IMG/VR virus record: IMGVR_UViG_3300048592_001387 | Span: 1-23,782 of that record | Source: a virus | DNA: 23,782 nucleotides | Strand: one strand, 5' to 3' | Shown: positions 5,356 through 12,373 of the stretch, in pieces | How the letters are laid out: every line of letters begins with the position of its first letter | How positions within the stretch are numbered: the first letter of the stretch is position 1 | Notes under the pieces: model-generated | Told to the model about the DNA's origin: nothing | The model's database searches: none | The model's input: the letters and a program-made list of their open reading frames with translations, nothing else | Made by a program: the position numbers and the translations under genes

Positions 5356-6672
5356 ATGAAGAAGCAAATAGGATTAGATATTGGTTATCATACCAAACAG
5401 AAAGAGATTTTTGATGCTCCTGAAAGATTTAAGGTAATTGCTAAAGGACGAAGATTTGGTTTAACACGTGGCTTTGCAAATTATGTAATTGAACAAATGT
5501 TGAATGGTGTTACACCTATTCTCTGGGTTGATACTATTTACGGGAATATTGAAAGATATGTTGAGAGATATTTTGTGCCTGTGCTTAAAGGATTGCCTAA
5601 GAATTACTGGAAGTACCGGGGCAATAGAAATGAATTAAGAATAGGAAAAAGCGTATGTGATTTTAGAAGTGCAGATAATCCTGAGAACATCGAAGGATTT
5701 GGTTATGCCTTAATTGTAGTTAATGAAGCTGGAATTGTGCTGAAGAACAGAAGCCTCTGGAATGAAAGTATTCTTCCGATGATCTTGGATTATAAAGCTA
5801 ATGTGCTTATTGGCGGAACGCCGAAAGGGAAAACAGTTAAGCGGAGTAATGAGAAGCATCTTTTTTTTGAGTTGTTTGAGCGTGGAAAAAACACACCCCT
5901 TTCTTTCCCCTCTCAAGAGGGGATTAGCAGCGAGTGGAGAAGTTTTAATTATAGTTCTTATGATAATCCTTTGCTTGACCCGAATGATATAGATGAGTTG
6001 GTTAAACAGATTAGTCCTGCACTTAGAGACCAAGAAATATTTGGGAAGTTTATAGAGAAGGAAAGCAGCGGAATAATAAAAAATAACTGGTGGAAGTATT
6101 ATGAAAACGAGAATGATATTTACAGACAGCAGGTGTTTAAGAAAGTACAAAGCTGGGATACAGCATTTAAGAAAAACCAGGAAAATGATTATTCGGTTTG
6201 TACGACTTGGGTTTATACTAACGCTGGCTTTTATCTGATTGATGTTTGGCGTGGAAGGGTTGAGTTCCCGGAATTAAAAAGAAAAGTAGTTGATCTTGCG
6301 AAGCTTCATTCAGTTAATGAGATATTGATTGAGGATAAAGCAAGCGGGCAAAGTTTGATACAGGAATTACAGAGAAATACTGTATTACCAATTAAACCAA
6401 TAAAGGTTGAAGCGGATAAAATAGCGAGGGTGCATAGTGTTACACCTTTAATTGAAGCGGGTAAAGTTTATCTGCCTAAAGAAGCGCACTGGCTTAAAGG
6501 ATTTTTAGATGAGATGGAAGAATTTCCAAATGGTGAGTTTGATGATACTGTAGATAGTGTATCGCAGTTTTTGAATGCTATGAAGGTAACGAGAACACCG
6601 GACGTTAGTGAAGTGGTGCATTTACCGAGAGGCAGAATTAGAACGAAATACTGGAAGTATAGAAAATGTTAA
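5356..6672 (+). CDS. Phage terminase large subunit (packaging ATPase/nuclease)
   Basis: The 438-residue product is the motor that drives DNA into proheads and cuts it. The N-terminal ATPase has a deviant Walker A (K30-GRRFGLT, residues 30-37) with lysine at the start, as in lambda gpA, and a Walker B-like VVNEAG (121-126) with N in place of the usual D but the catalytic E124 kept. IGGTPKGKT (152-160) is the coupling region. The C-terminal RNase H-like nuclease shows D268 in SWDTA, E326/D327 in IEDKASG and D396/D397 in FDDTVDS. Residues 178-191 are encoded by a dispersed palindrome lying between the two domains. The ATG has a poor ribosome binding site (TAGG abutting it), so it may be translated by coupling to the small subunit. 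The stop codon lies in an ATGTTCAATG tract. Confidence 0.9.
   Translation: MKKQIGLDIGYHTKQKEIFDAPERFKVIAKGRRFGLTRGFANYVIEQMLNGVTPILWVDTIYGNIERYVERYFVPVLKGLPKNYWKYRGNRNELRIGKSVCDFRSADNPENIEGFGYALIVVNEAGIVLKNRSLWNESILPMILDYKANVLIGGTPKGKTVKRSNEKHLFFELFERGKNTPLSFPSQEGISSEWRSFNYSSYDNPLLDPNDIDELVKQISPALRDQEIFGKFIEKESSGIIKNNWWKYYENENDIYRQQVFKKVQSWDTAFKKNQENDYSVCTTWVYTNAGFYLIDVWRGRVEFPELKRKVVDLAKLHSVNEILIEDKASGQSLIQELQRNTVLPIKPIKVEADKIARVHSVTPLIEAGKVYLPKEAHWLKGFLDEMEEFPNGEFDDTVDSVSQFLNAMKVTRTPDVSEVVHLPRGRIRTKYWKYRKC
5889..5926. repeat. Dispersed palindrome in frame inside the large terminase gene
   Basis: CCCCTCT (5907-5913) and AGAGGGG (5916-5922) make a perfect 7-bp palindrome preceded by ACACACCCCTTTCTTT. 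I recall very similar 'ACACCCCT...CCCCTCTCAAGAGGGG' units as dispersed non-coding repeats in FCB-group genomes. Here it encodes about residues 178-191 (NTPLSFPSQEG) of the terminase, in the linker between ATPase and nuclease, with the frame intact. Confidence 0.65.
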
Positions 6673-6696
6673 ATGTTCAAGGTTCAATCTTCAATG
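6666..6696. repeat. (A)ATGTTCAATG tract at the end of the terminase gene
   Basis: Units of the type ATGTTAAATGTTCAAGGTTCAAT extend from the last terminase codon through its TAA stop into the gap before the portal gene. The tract belongs to the same family as 3813-3845 and 19801-19834, and gives stops in several frames. Confidence 0.55.
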
Positions 6697-6716
6697 AAAG
6701 AACAAAGAGGAATTAA

Positions 6717-7895
6717 ATGGCAGCAATAACAACAAGCAGGACTATTACAACTGATCTTGCAACAAGGGATAGGTTTGATTTGACTACAACCTATACAAAT
6801 TTTTTACCTGATCCAGATAAGATATTGATTGAGAATGAATATGATTATGAGATTTACCGGGATCTTCTTCTTGATCCGCATTTAATGGCTACGATACAAC
6901 AAAGAAAAATGCAGGTGATGCAATTGGAATGGGAGATTGAAGCGCAAGGGGCAAAGAGCATAGGGCAGAGGGGAATTACAGAAGAGTTAGAGCAGGTTTT
7001 TGAAACTATAGATTTTAATGAACTTGTATCTGAGATAATGGATGCAATTTTCTTTGGATATTCTATTGTAGAATTGACCTGGAAAAAAGATGGGAAGATT
7101 TTAAGACCTGATAAGATTACAGGCAAGCCTCAAGAGTGGTTTATCTTTGATAAGAATAATGAACTGAGATTAAGAAAATACAAACACGGATTTTATTTGT
7201 TTGAAGAAGGTGAAAAGCTTCCTCCTTATAAGTTTATACTAACACAACATAAACCTACGTTCACAAATCCTTATGGGGAAAAGATACTAAGCCGGTGTTA
7301 CTGGCCGGTTACACTAAAGAAGGGCGGAATAGAGTACTGGCAGTTAATGATGGAGCGATATGGAATGCCTTATCTGATCGGGCGTTATCCGAATACATTT
7401 ACAGCAACACAAAAAACTGAGTTCTTAGAGCAGCTTAAACAGATGGTAGTTGATAACATAACCATATTTGATGAGGCACTTGGGATTGAGTTAAAGGAAT
7501 CACCGCAATTTGATATAGGGCAGTTGTATGAAAACTTAGTGAAGTTCCATAACAGGGAAATAAGCAAAGCTGTTTTAACTGTTACATTAACTACTGAAAT
7601 TGAAAAGACTGGCAGCTATAAAGCAGGTGAAGTGCATAAAGAGATGCTTCAGTTTTTGGGAGAGAGTGACAGAAAGCTTGTTGAAACATCACTAAATAAA
7701 ATTATTGATTATTACTGCGAGTTGAACTACGGAAATATAGAACGACCAAAAATAAAATTACTGGATAAAGAAAAAGTGATTGAGGAAAGCGTGGATAGAG
7801 ATAAAGCTTTAACTGATATGGGAGTTAAGTTTAGTAAGGAATATTTTATGAAACGTTATAAGCTTAGTGATAATGACTTTTCACTGAATGTTTAA
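6717..7895 (+). CDS. DUF935 / Mu gp29-like portal protein
   Basis: The 392-residue product is a portal of the DUF935 (Mu gp29) family, which forms the ring at the capsid vertex through which DNA passes. Diagnostic stretches are DPHLMATIQQRKMQVMQLEWEI (about 53-74), the DAIFFGYSIVELTW helix (about 107-120), NPYGEKILSRCYWPVTLKKGG (about 183-203) and YWQLMMERYGMPYLIGRYP (about 205-223). An AGAGG ribosome binding site lies 6 bp before the ATG. In Mu-like modules the next gene is usually a gp30/gpF head-morphogenesis protein, followed by further head and tail genes. Here coding stops and a 900-bp repeat-filled gap begins. The stop codon is again inside an ATGTTTAATG tract (7887-7909). Confidence 0.85.
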   Translation: MAAITTSRTITTDLATRDRFDLTTTYTNFLPDPDKILIENEYDYEIYRDLLLDPHLMATIQQRKMQVMQLEWEIEAQGAKSIGQRGITEELEQVFETIDFNELVSEIMDAIFFGYSIVELTWKKDGKILRPDKITGKPQEWFIFDKNNELRLRKYKHGFYLFEEGEKLPPYKFILTQHKPTFTNPYGEKILSRCYWPVTLKKGGIEYWQLMMERYGMPYLIGRYPNTFTATQKTEFLEQLKQMVVDNITIFDEALGIELKESPQFDIGQLYENLVKFHNREISKAVLTVTLTTEIEKTGSYKAGEVHKEMLQFLGESDRKLVETSLNKIIDYYCELNYGNIERPKIKLLDKEKVIEESVDRDKALTDMGVKFSKEYFMKRYKLSDNDFSLNV

Positions 7896-8805
7896 TGCTA
7901 AATGTAATGACAAGTAAATCAATTTAGTTGGGGGTGTGCGAAAGCGTGAGCCACCCCCAACGCTGAATTACCGCTGTGATTATACCAATGTAAGGTGAAC
8001 TGATAATGTTCTGTGCCGAGTTTACATAAGCCAATATTATTGGACGGTAGATAGAAATACATAGGTAAAGTTAGAAAGATTAGTTTGTACAATAATATTT
8101 CTTATGTAATACTGGCTGTCAATGGTCAGATGAGGTGAGGGAAAAATGTAAATCTTATAACGCAATATATGATCCTGGTTTTTGGCTTGTTGTTCATTGT
8201 TGGTTGGAAGGGCTGAAAATTGGTTATCAATTTTATGAAGCAAGTTTGTGACGATTAGAATGTTAAATGCTCAATGTTGAATTTTCAATGAAGACACTTA
8301 TGAATGACAATGTTAGCTTTTAAGTTTGCGGAACCTGCCTTCATTAATCATTACGGCAGGCAGGTTAGTTTATTTAGCGAGTGTAAAGAAAAAGTTTGCG
8401 GCTAAATGTACTAATTATGCAATCTTTTTTAACGAGCTAATTAAACAGCAAACTGTGCTTTTAGCTGAATGAATCGAAGGAGCGGAATCTAGTGGAGTGA
8501 TAGCGGAACAGTAAAACATTTATGAGTGCAGCAGTTGCCCTGCTGCCAAAATTAAATTAAAGGCAGGGATAAACTGCTTCACGAATGGCTGAAACCTGGA
8601 CTGTGGAGCTATCAAGTAACGAACCTGCCTGACGGTAGGCAGGATGGAGCGTATGAGTGATTGAAGCTAATGGCAAAAGCGGAGAGAATGTAAAATGTAG
8701 AATGTATAATTTACAATGAAGGTGAAGACAAATAACAATATGCAAATATTAAACTTGCTGAATAGTGTTGGTATCAACACCAGCCCTTTAGCCCTGCAAG
8801 GCTTA
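7896..8805. other. Gene-free, palindrome-rich gap between portal and toxin genes
   Basis: I find no convincing gene in these 910 bp. They hold a strong hairpin at 7927-7961, a CCAATA-T-TATTGG palindrome at 8031-8043, AATGTTAAATGCTCAATG-type tracts at 8259-8290 and 8687-8718, and CCTGCC/GGCAGG palindromes at 8332-8366 and 8624-8643. Further inverted repeats lie at 8528-8546 (GCAGCAG/CTGCTGC) and 8765-8780 (GTGTTG/CAACAC). A short plus-strand open stretch ending in a TGA near 8655 reads like protein (KLLHEWLKPGLWSYQV) but has no start and runs through a palindrome. It could be the remnant of a head or tail gene. The gap marks the junction between phage and defence cargo. Confidence 0.6.
7927..7961. 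repeat. 10-bp perfect hairpin just after the portal gene
   Basis: GTTGGGGGTG (7927-7936) pairs perfectly with CACCCCCAAC (7952-7961). The 15-base loop contains GCGAAAGC, which can form a small GAAA-capped inner stem. No T run follows on either strand, so it is not a standard intrinsic terminator. It may still end or stabilise the portal transcript, or be another dispersed palindrome. Confidence 0.5.
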
Positions 8806-9285
8806 TTATTCAAATGAAGGTAATTCAGTGCTTATTGCATTAGCAATTCTTAATTTTAGTTCCTCAGAATAATCTGCTTCATAAATTATTGATGTGATAA
8901 TTCCTAATAAAAAGTTTCTATCAATTACACCAGCAGCTAAATGATAACTAATATTTTCCATCTCGCGTATAAATTTGCTGGTAACAAACATATATCCATT
9001 ATCCAAAAGAAATTGTGCACCTAAGGTAATTGAGATTCTTTTATTGCCATCTTCAAAACAATGAAATTTATTTGCACTAAAGACTAGGTGGTTAAGTTTT
9101 TCTTCAAAGGTTGGATAATAATCATCATTTTGAATATGCTGTAAAACGCTTTCCAATTTTCCTATGTCCAAAATACCAACTGAACCACCACCACTAACTT
9201 GTACAGTGAGTTTATGAGTTTCAATGACTTTTTCTATCGAAGGATAAATCAACTTATTCCCGTTCTTTAAGACGTTTGAAAACAT
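8806..9285 (-). CDS. Doc-family (Fic fold) toxin
   Basis: The 159-residue product contains the Fic/Doc active-site motif HCFEDGNKR at residues 75-83, fitting HxFxDxNKR. The lysine after the asparagine is as in Doc rather than in AMP-transferring Fic enzymes. Doc proteins stop growth by phosphorylating elongation factor Tu; whether this one does so is inference. The segments GGSVGILDIGKLESVLQ and YPTFEEKLNHLVFSANKFH before the motif are typical of the family. The ATG lies 32 bp inside the upstream HTH gene. A TTG at 9250-9252, 1 bp beyond the upstream stop and preceded by GGGAA, would give IYPS near the N terminus and is a good alternative start. No small Phd-like antitoxin gene is adjacent, so the HTH protein may be the partner. 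This is the last gene of the leftward island. Confidence 0.8.
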   Translation of the reverse strand: MFSNVLKNGNKLIYPSIEKVIETHKLTVQVSGGGSVGILDIGKLESVLQHIQNDDYYPTFEEKLNHLVFSANKFHCFEDGNKRISITLGAQFLLDNGYMFVTSKFIREMENISYHLAAGVIDRNFLLGIITSIIYEADYSEELKLRIANAISTELPSFE

Positions 9286-10273
9286 CTTTCATTTCTTCAA
9301 GACGCTCAGATAAATCTTTACTCTTTTCACCCAGAAATCTTTCAAAATCTTCTTTTGGAATTGATGCTACATAATCTTTTAAACGTAAATGTAAAGCATC
9401 TCTAAAACCAAGATCTCTGGATGCCATTTTAGTACGAACATCTTGCAATTGGGGAACCCATAATCTTTGATTTTCAAAATCACTATAAAATTTGTCAACT
9501 TCAGAAGGGCGTAATTTTCGACCAAGCTTTGCATATTGATCTCTTAGCACTTGTGCAAAACCTACTTCAAAACTTGAAATAATTAAAAGGACTTCACTAT
9601 ACATTGTGTCGCGAACATTCTCTTTAGAGTGAAGATTTAAAATTTGGCGATATTCCTGAGCATTTTCTTTGAATATACTCTGATAAATTTTATTCGTAAA
9701 AATTGGATATTTTGCTTTACCCATTTCAACATAATCTCTAAGAGCATCAGTAAATTCTTTACGATAATCCTCACCACGTAAATAATTAACAATAAAATCT
9801 TCATCACGCTGATTTATGTACTTAGTACCGCCGCCAGTTTTTTTATTGACGGTATCTATAACAATATCAAGAATGACGCTACGTAGGGTTTTAGCACGCT
9901 CACTTTCAGTTAAAAGCATAGCTAAGTTAAGAAAAGAGCGGAAGTTAAAGATGCCGAGATTAACTACTTTGTGAACGACATTGATGTCGTCCACACCCGT
10001 CGATTTAATAGCTAACTTAAAGTCCTGTAAGCGTTTACCGCGTAGGACTTCGTAACCATTATTAGATAATTCATTTGAAAATTGTTCTAAATAACGATCA
10101 ATAGTGCGTGGATCAACTTCAAAAAAAGCTGAAACTTGATCTTTTATAAACTTATATTCATTCTCAAAAAGGATACCGATTAAACCAACAGCTTTACGAA
10201 TCTCTTCTATTGCATACTGATTGTTTAGAATATTTTGTCGATCAATTTGAGAGTTTGTTAAATCTTTAGACAT
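9254..10273 (-). CDS. HTH protein partnered with the Doc-like toxin
   Basis: The 339-residue, mostly helical product has a likely helix-turn-helix at about residues 43-64 (IKDQVSAFFEVDPRTIDRYLE), followed by a basic LRGKRLQDFK segment. A second half contains KENVRDTMYSEVLLIISSFE and VRTKMASRDLGFRDALHLRLKDY, and the C-terminal end (KDLSERLEEMKDVFKRLKERE) is coiled-coil-like. I recall similar proteins next to Doc-type genes, annotated only as DNA-binding proteins. The toxin ATG lies inside this gene, so the two are translationally coupled. That arrangement suggests an antitoxin or autoregulator, but I cannot assign it to a named antitoxin family. It is 45 bp after the 204-residue gene in the same leftward run. 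Confidence 0.65.
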   Translation of the reverse strand: MSKDLTNSQIDRQNILNNQYAIEEIRKAVGLIGILFENEYKFIKDQVSAFFEVDPRTIDRYLEQFSNELSNNGYEVLRGKRLQDFKLAIKSTGVDDINVVHKVVNLGIFNFRSFLNLAMLLTESERAKTLRSVILDIVIDTVNKKTGGGTKYINQRDEDFIVNYLRGEDYRKEFTDALRDYVEMGKAKYPIFTNKIYQSIFKENAQEYRQILNLHSKENVRDTMYSEVLLIISSFEVGFAQVLRDQYAKLGRKLRPSEVDKFYSDFENQRLWVPQLQDVRTKMASRDLGFRDALHLRLKDYVASIPKEDFERFLGEKSKDLSERLEEMKDVFKRLKERE

Positions 10274-10318
10274 AATGAAAAATAAATTTATTGATACTTA
10301 TAATACTAATTTTTGCAA

Positions 10319-10933
10319 TCAGAATTCGGATTCATCTTCTATAAGATTATAACATCCTGAGTTGATCCAACTTTGTGCATTACAACTTGCAGGGCTAGTA
10401 TCCATTAAGATTTTAATAATATCTAATTTATCTTGATCTAAATCAGGATTAGTTGTACGCCAGAGTGATATAAAGAGTGTACTACCTGAGCCTAATACTT
10501 TTGATAATAATTGATAAATTTCTTTACGAAAGTGTTTTGATAATTCTTCTAATGCTTTTGAAGCATTAAAATTTTCCGGTAGTTTATTTTCTTTTGGTTT
10601 TATATTTAACTGATAAAAACGACCAAGAGTAAATTCATCAATTTTTAATACTTTTAATAAATGATCGTAATTAAATTCAGTTTGTTTTTCAAAAGACACT
10701 TTGCAGAAATCTTTATAAAAAACACCAAAAGCCACGAATAGTATTTTTAATTTAATGAGTTCAAGATTATTGGAATATGAAGTTAGGTTTAATTCGGATA
10801 ATTTATCCCAAACCTTTTGAGCGAATGCAACTTCTTTGTTTGTGCCCATAATGTTAAACATAGAAATAGCAGCATCTTTTATGTTAGTCCAAGTTAATTC
10901 TTCTTCATTTATCACCATCGTATCCAAGCTCAT
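10319..10933 (-). CDS. Unknown protein in the defence island
   Basis: The 204-residue product is helical and soluble-looking, with no signal peptide, membrane segment or catalytic motif that I can identify. The sequence begins MSLDTMVINEEELTWTNI. It includes a Lys/Glu-rich middle (NIKPKENKLPENFNASKALEEL is longer than the useful core, which is NASKALEELSKHFRKEI at about 123-139) and ends in a Cys/Ser-containing tail (ASCNAQSWINSGCYNLIEDE). It lies between the PIN/SEC-C gene (112 bp upstream) and the HTH-Doc pair (45 bp downstream) and is co-directional with both. It may be a regulator, antitoxin or accessory factor of that subcluster. No function can be stated. Confidence 0.6.
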   Translation of the reverse strand: MSLDTMVINEEELTWTNIKDAAISMFNIMGTNKEVAFAQKVWDKLSELNLTSYSNNLELIKLKILFVAFGVFYKDFCKVSFEKQTEFNYDHLLKVLKIDEFTLGRFYQLNIKPKENKLPENFNASKALEELSKHFRKEIYQLLSKVLGSGSTLFISLWRTTNPDLDQDKLDIIKILMDTSPASCNAQSWINSGCYNLIEDESEF

Positions 10934-11045
10934 TGTAAGACAATTTTTTTAATATTTGCTTAATAAACTTAAAATATCTGACTTTGTAAGAAATTTATTA
11001 TTTGGAATAAAATAAGTAGGATAAATTGTATTCCATTTTCTTTAA

Positions 11046-12323
11046 TCATTTACTTTCTTCTATTCCAGACCGGTAACAACACTCCCCAAATTTTTTACCA
11101 CTTCCACAGGGGCATTGATCTTCTAGGGTGATTTGATACTCATAGGAAATAAAATCAATATCCTCATCTCTAAATACTTCTCCAGGATCTGTTTTCATTT
11201 CTTCTACAGAGGAAATTCTATCTTTTATTTCCGAAACCCGCTTCTCGTCCTTTTGTGGCATTTCTGTCTTTCTGTAAAACCACCCTGGATTCCAAGAAGG
11301 CAAATATTTTTTCCACATTCTGTATGCTAAACACTTCTCGTCATTCGGTGGCTCTAAAGAAAAATTTGTAGTCCACTCCAATTTTAATTCTTCATCTTCT
11401 TTTTCAAGTAAACCAATGATAAAATTCAAATCAGCTTTGAGATCATCACCGTCAATAAATGTTTGGTCATCTGTTAATAAAAATGGAGCTAAATCCTTAT
11501 GAAATTTATCGCGGGATGAGAATATATTACAAAAGGGTAAATAATATAAATATTCGGAATCGATTCTATTAGTTGATCTTGTGGTGATCAAATTATATAC
11601 TATGCCCAATCTAAAAACAGTATCAATTTTCAATGTATAATAAAAGTAAGGTGCAAAATCCTTTATAAGTTTTGAAGGGCTACACTCCCACCTATAAAAT
11701 ATTTGTGTCGCTAAGGTTTGATCAATCCCAAATGCTTCGATAACTCCAGCAAGTATCTGTTGTTGACTGATGGGATTATTTATATAATTTTCAGAAATCG
11801 CAATAAGTGTAGGTATATCTTTACATTCCTTCACACTTTCTTTCACTTTAGCAAATTGTTTTTTTGCAGACTCCAAATCAATTTCTTTTGTATAGGCCCT
11901 CCATTCAGCCGCAAGTTTTTTCTCTGCTTCGCTAAAATTTCCTTTTTGCCAATTTCTGACTGCTTCCTGTTCAGGTAATTCAGACATAATTACACCAATT
12001 TTCCCAGACTTGTCCTTAACTTTTTTCCCACCACCTACGAGTGGTCTCCGAGAATCTAAATAATCAACTCCCATTAAAGATGATACAATTAAGGAACTAT
12101 AATGAACGTTATGTGCATTGTCTTTTTGAATTAGTTTATTAGCAATCTCAATTACTTTTTCTTCATTCAATGCTTCATCTTTGTTTGCTTTTTTAAGATC
12201 AGCCAAAATTTCCATTATAAGCACTGAAGGAATATTTACATAGTATAATTTATTTAATAGGATTAGCTCTTTTTTTGAAAGAGCTTGAAGGCTTGATTTA
12301 TCTAATATTATCGTTGGTCCCAT
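11046..12323 (-). CDS. PIN-like domain protein with C-terminal SEC-C zinc motif
   Basis: The 425-residue product begins TIILDKSSLQALS and continues with NIPSVLIMEILADLKK (30-45). The first acidic residue (D8) and E38 after the second strand fit the opening of a PIN-like nuclease fold. The last 24 residues hold a SEC-C zinc motif with C404, C406, C415 and C416 (CPCGSGKKFGECC), which usually mediates protein or nucleic acid contacts. The roughly 350 residues between them are helical and unrecognised. A nuclease-plus-zinc-tail product inside a restriction-modification cluster suggests an effector, perhaps an RNA-cutting toxin, but the remaining PIN acidic residues cannot be fixed by eye. It follows the Res gene by 50 bp. 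Downstream 112 bp separate it from the next gene. Confidence 0.65.
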   Translation of the reverse strand: MGPTIILDKSSLQALSKKELILLNKLYYVNIPSVLIMEILADLKKANKDEALNEEKVIEIANKLIQKDNAHNVHYSSLIVSSLMGVDYLDSRRPLVGGGKKVKDKSGKIGVIMSELPEQEAVRNWQKGNFSEAEKKLAAEWRAYTKEIDLESAKKQFAKVKESVKECKDIPTLIAISENYINNPISQQQILAGVIEAFGIDQTLATQIFYRWECSPSKLIKDFAPYFYYTLKIDTVFRLGIVYNLITTRSTNRIDSEYLYYLPFCNIFSSRDKFHKDLAPFLLTDDQTFIDGDDLKADLNFIIGLLEKEDEELKLEWTTNFSLEPPNDEKCLAYRMWKKYLPSWNPGWFYRKTEMPQKDEKRVSEIKDRISSVEEMKTDPGEVFRDEDIDFISYEYQITLEDQCPCGSGKKFGECCYRSGIEESK

Positions 12324-12373
12324 AAATAGAAATGTAACATTAAAATTAAATCTGACAGAGATTTAGTTAGTGT

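Noticed and set aside
5710-6150. Minus-strand open frame of 146 codons inside the terminase gene
   Set aside because: It is the antisense of a clear terminase with conserved motifs, and part of it is the repeat.
7936-7948. 13 bases, GTGCGAAAGCGTG, identical to a stretch of bacterial 16S rRNA
   Set aside because: The flanks do not continue the rRNA sequence and the stretch forms the loop of a hairpin, so it is coincidence.
8037-8243. Minus-strand 68-codon frame after the portal
   Set aside because: Its composition looks like translated AT-rich non-coding DNA, and no start signal or neighbour coupling is visible.
8557-8745. Minus-strand open frame in the portal-toxin gap
   Set aside because: It contains PAYRQAG, the translation of the CCTGCC palindrome, and low-complexity repeat. 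There is no ribosome binding site.
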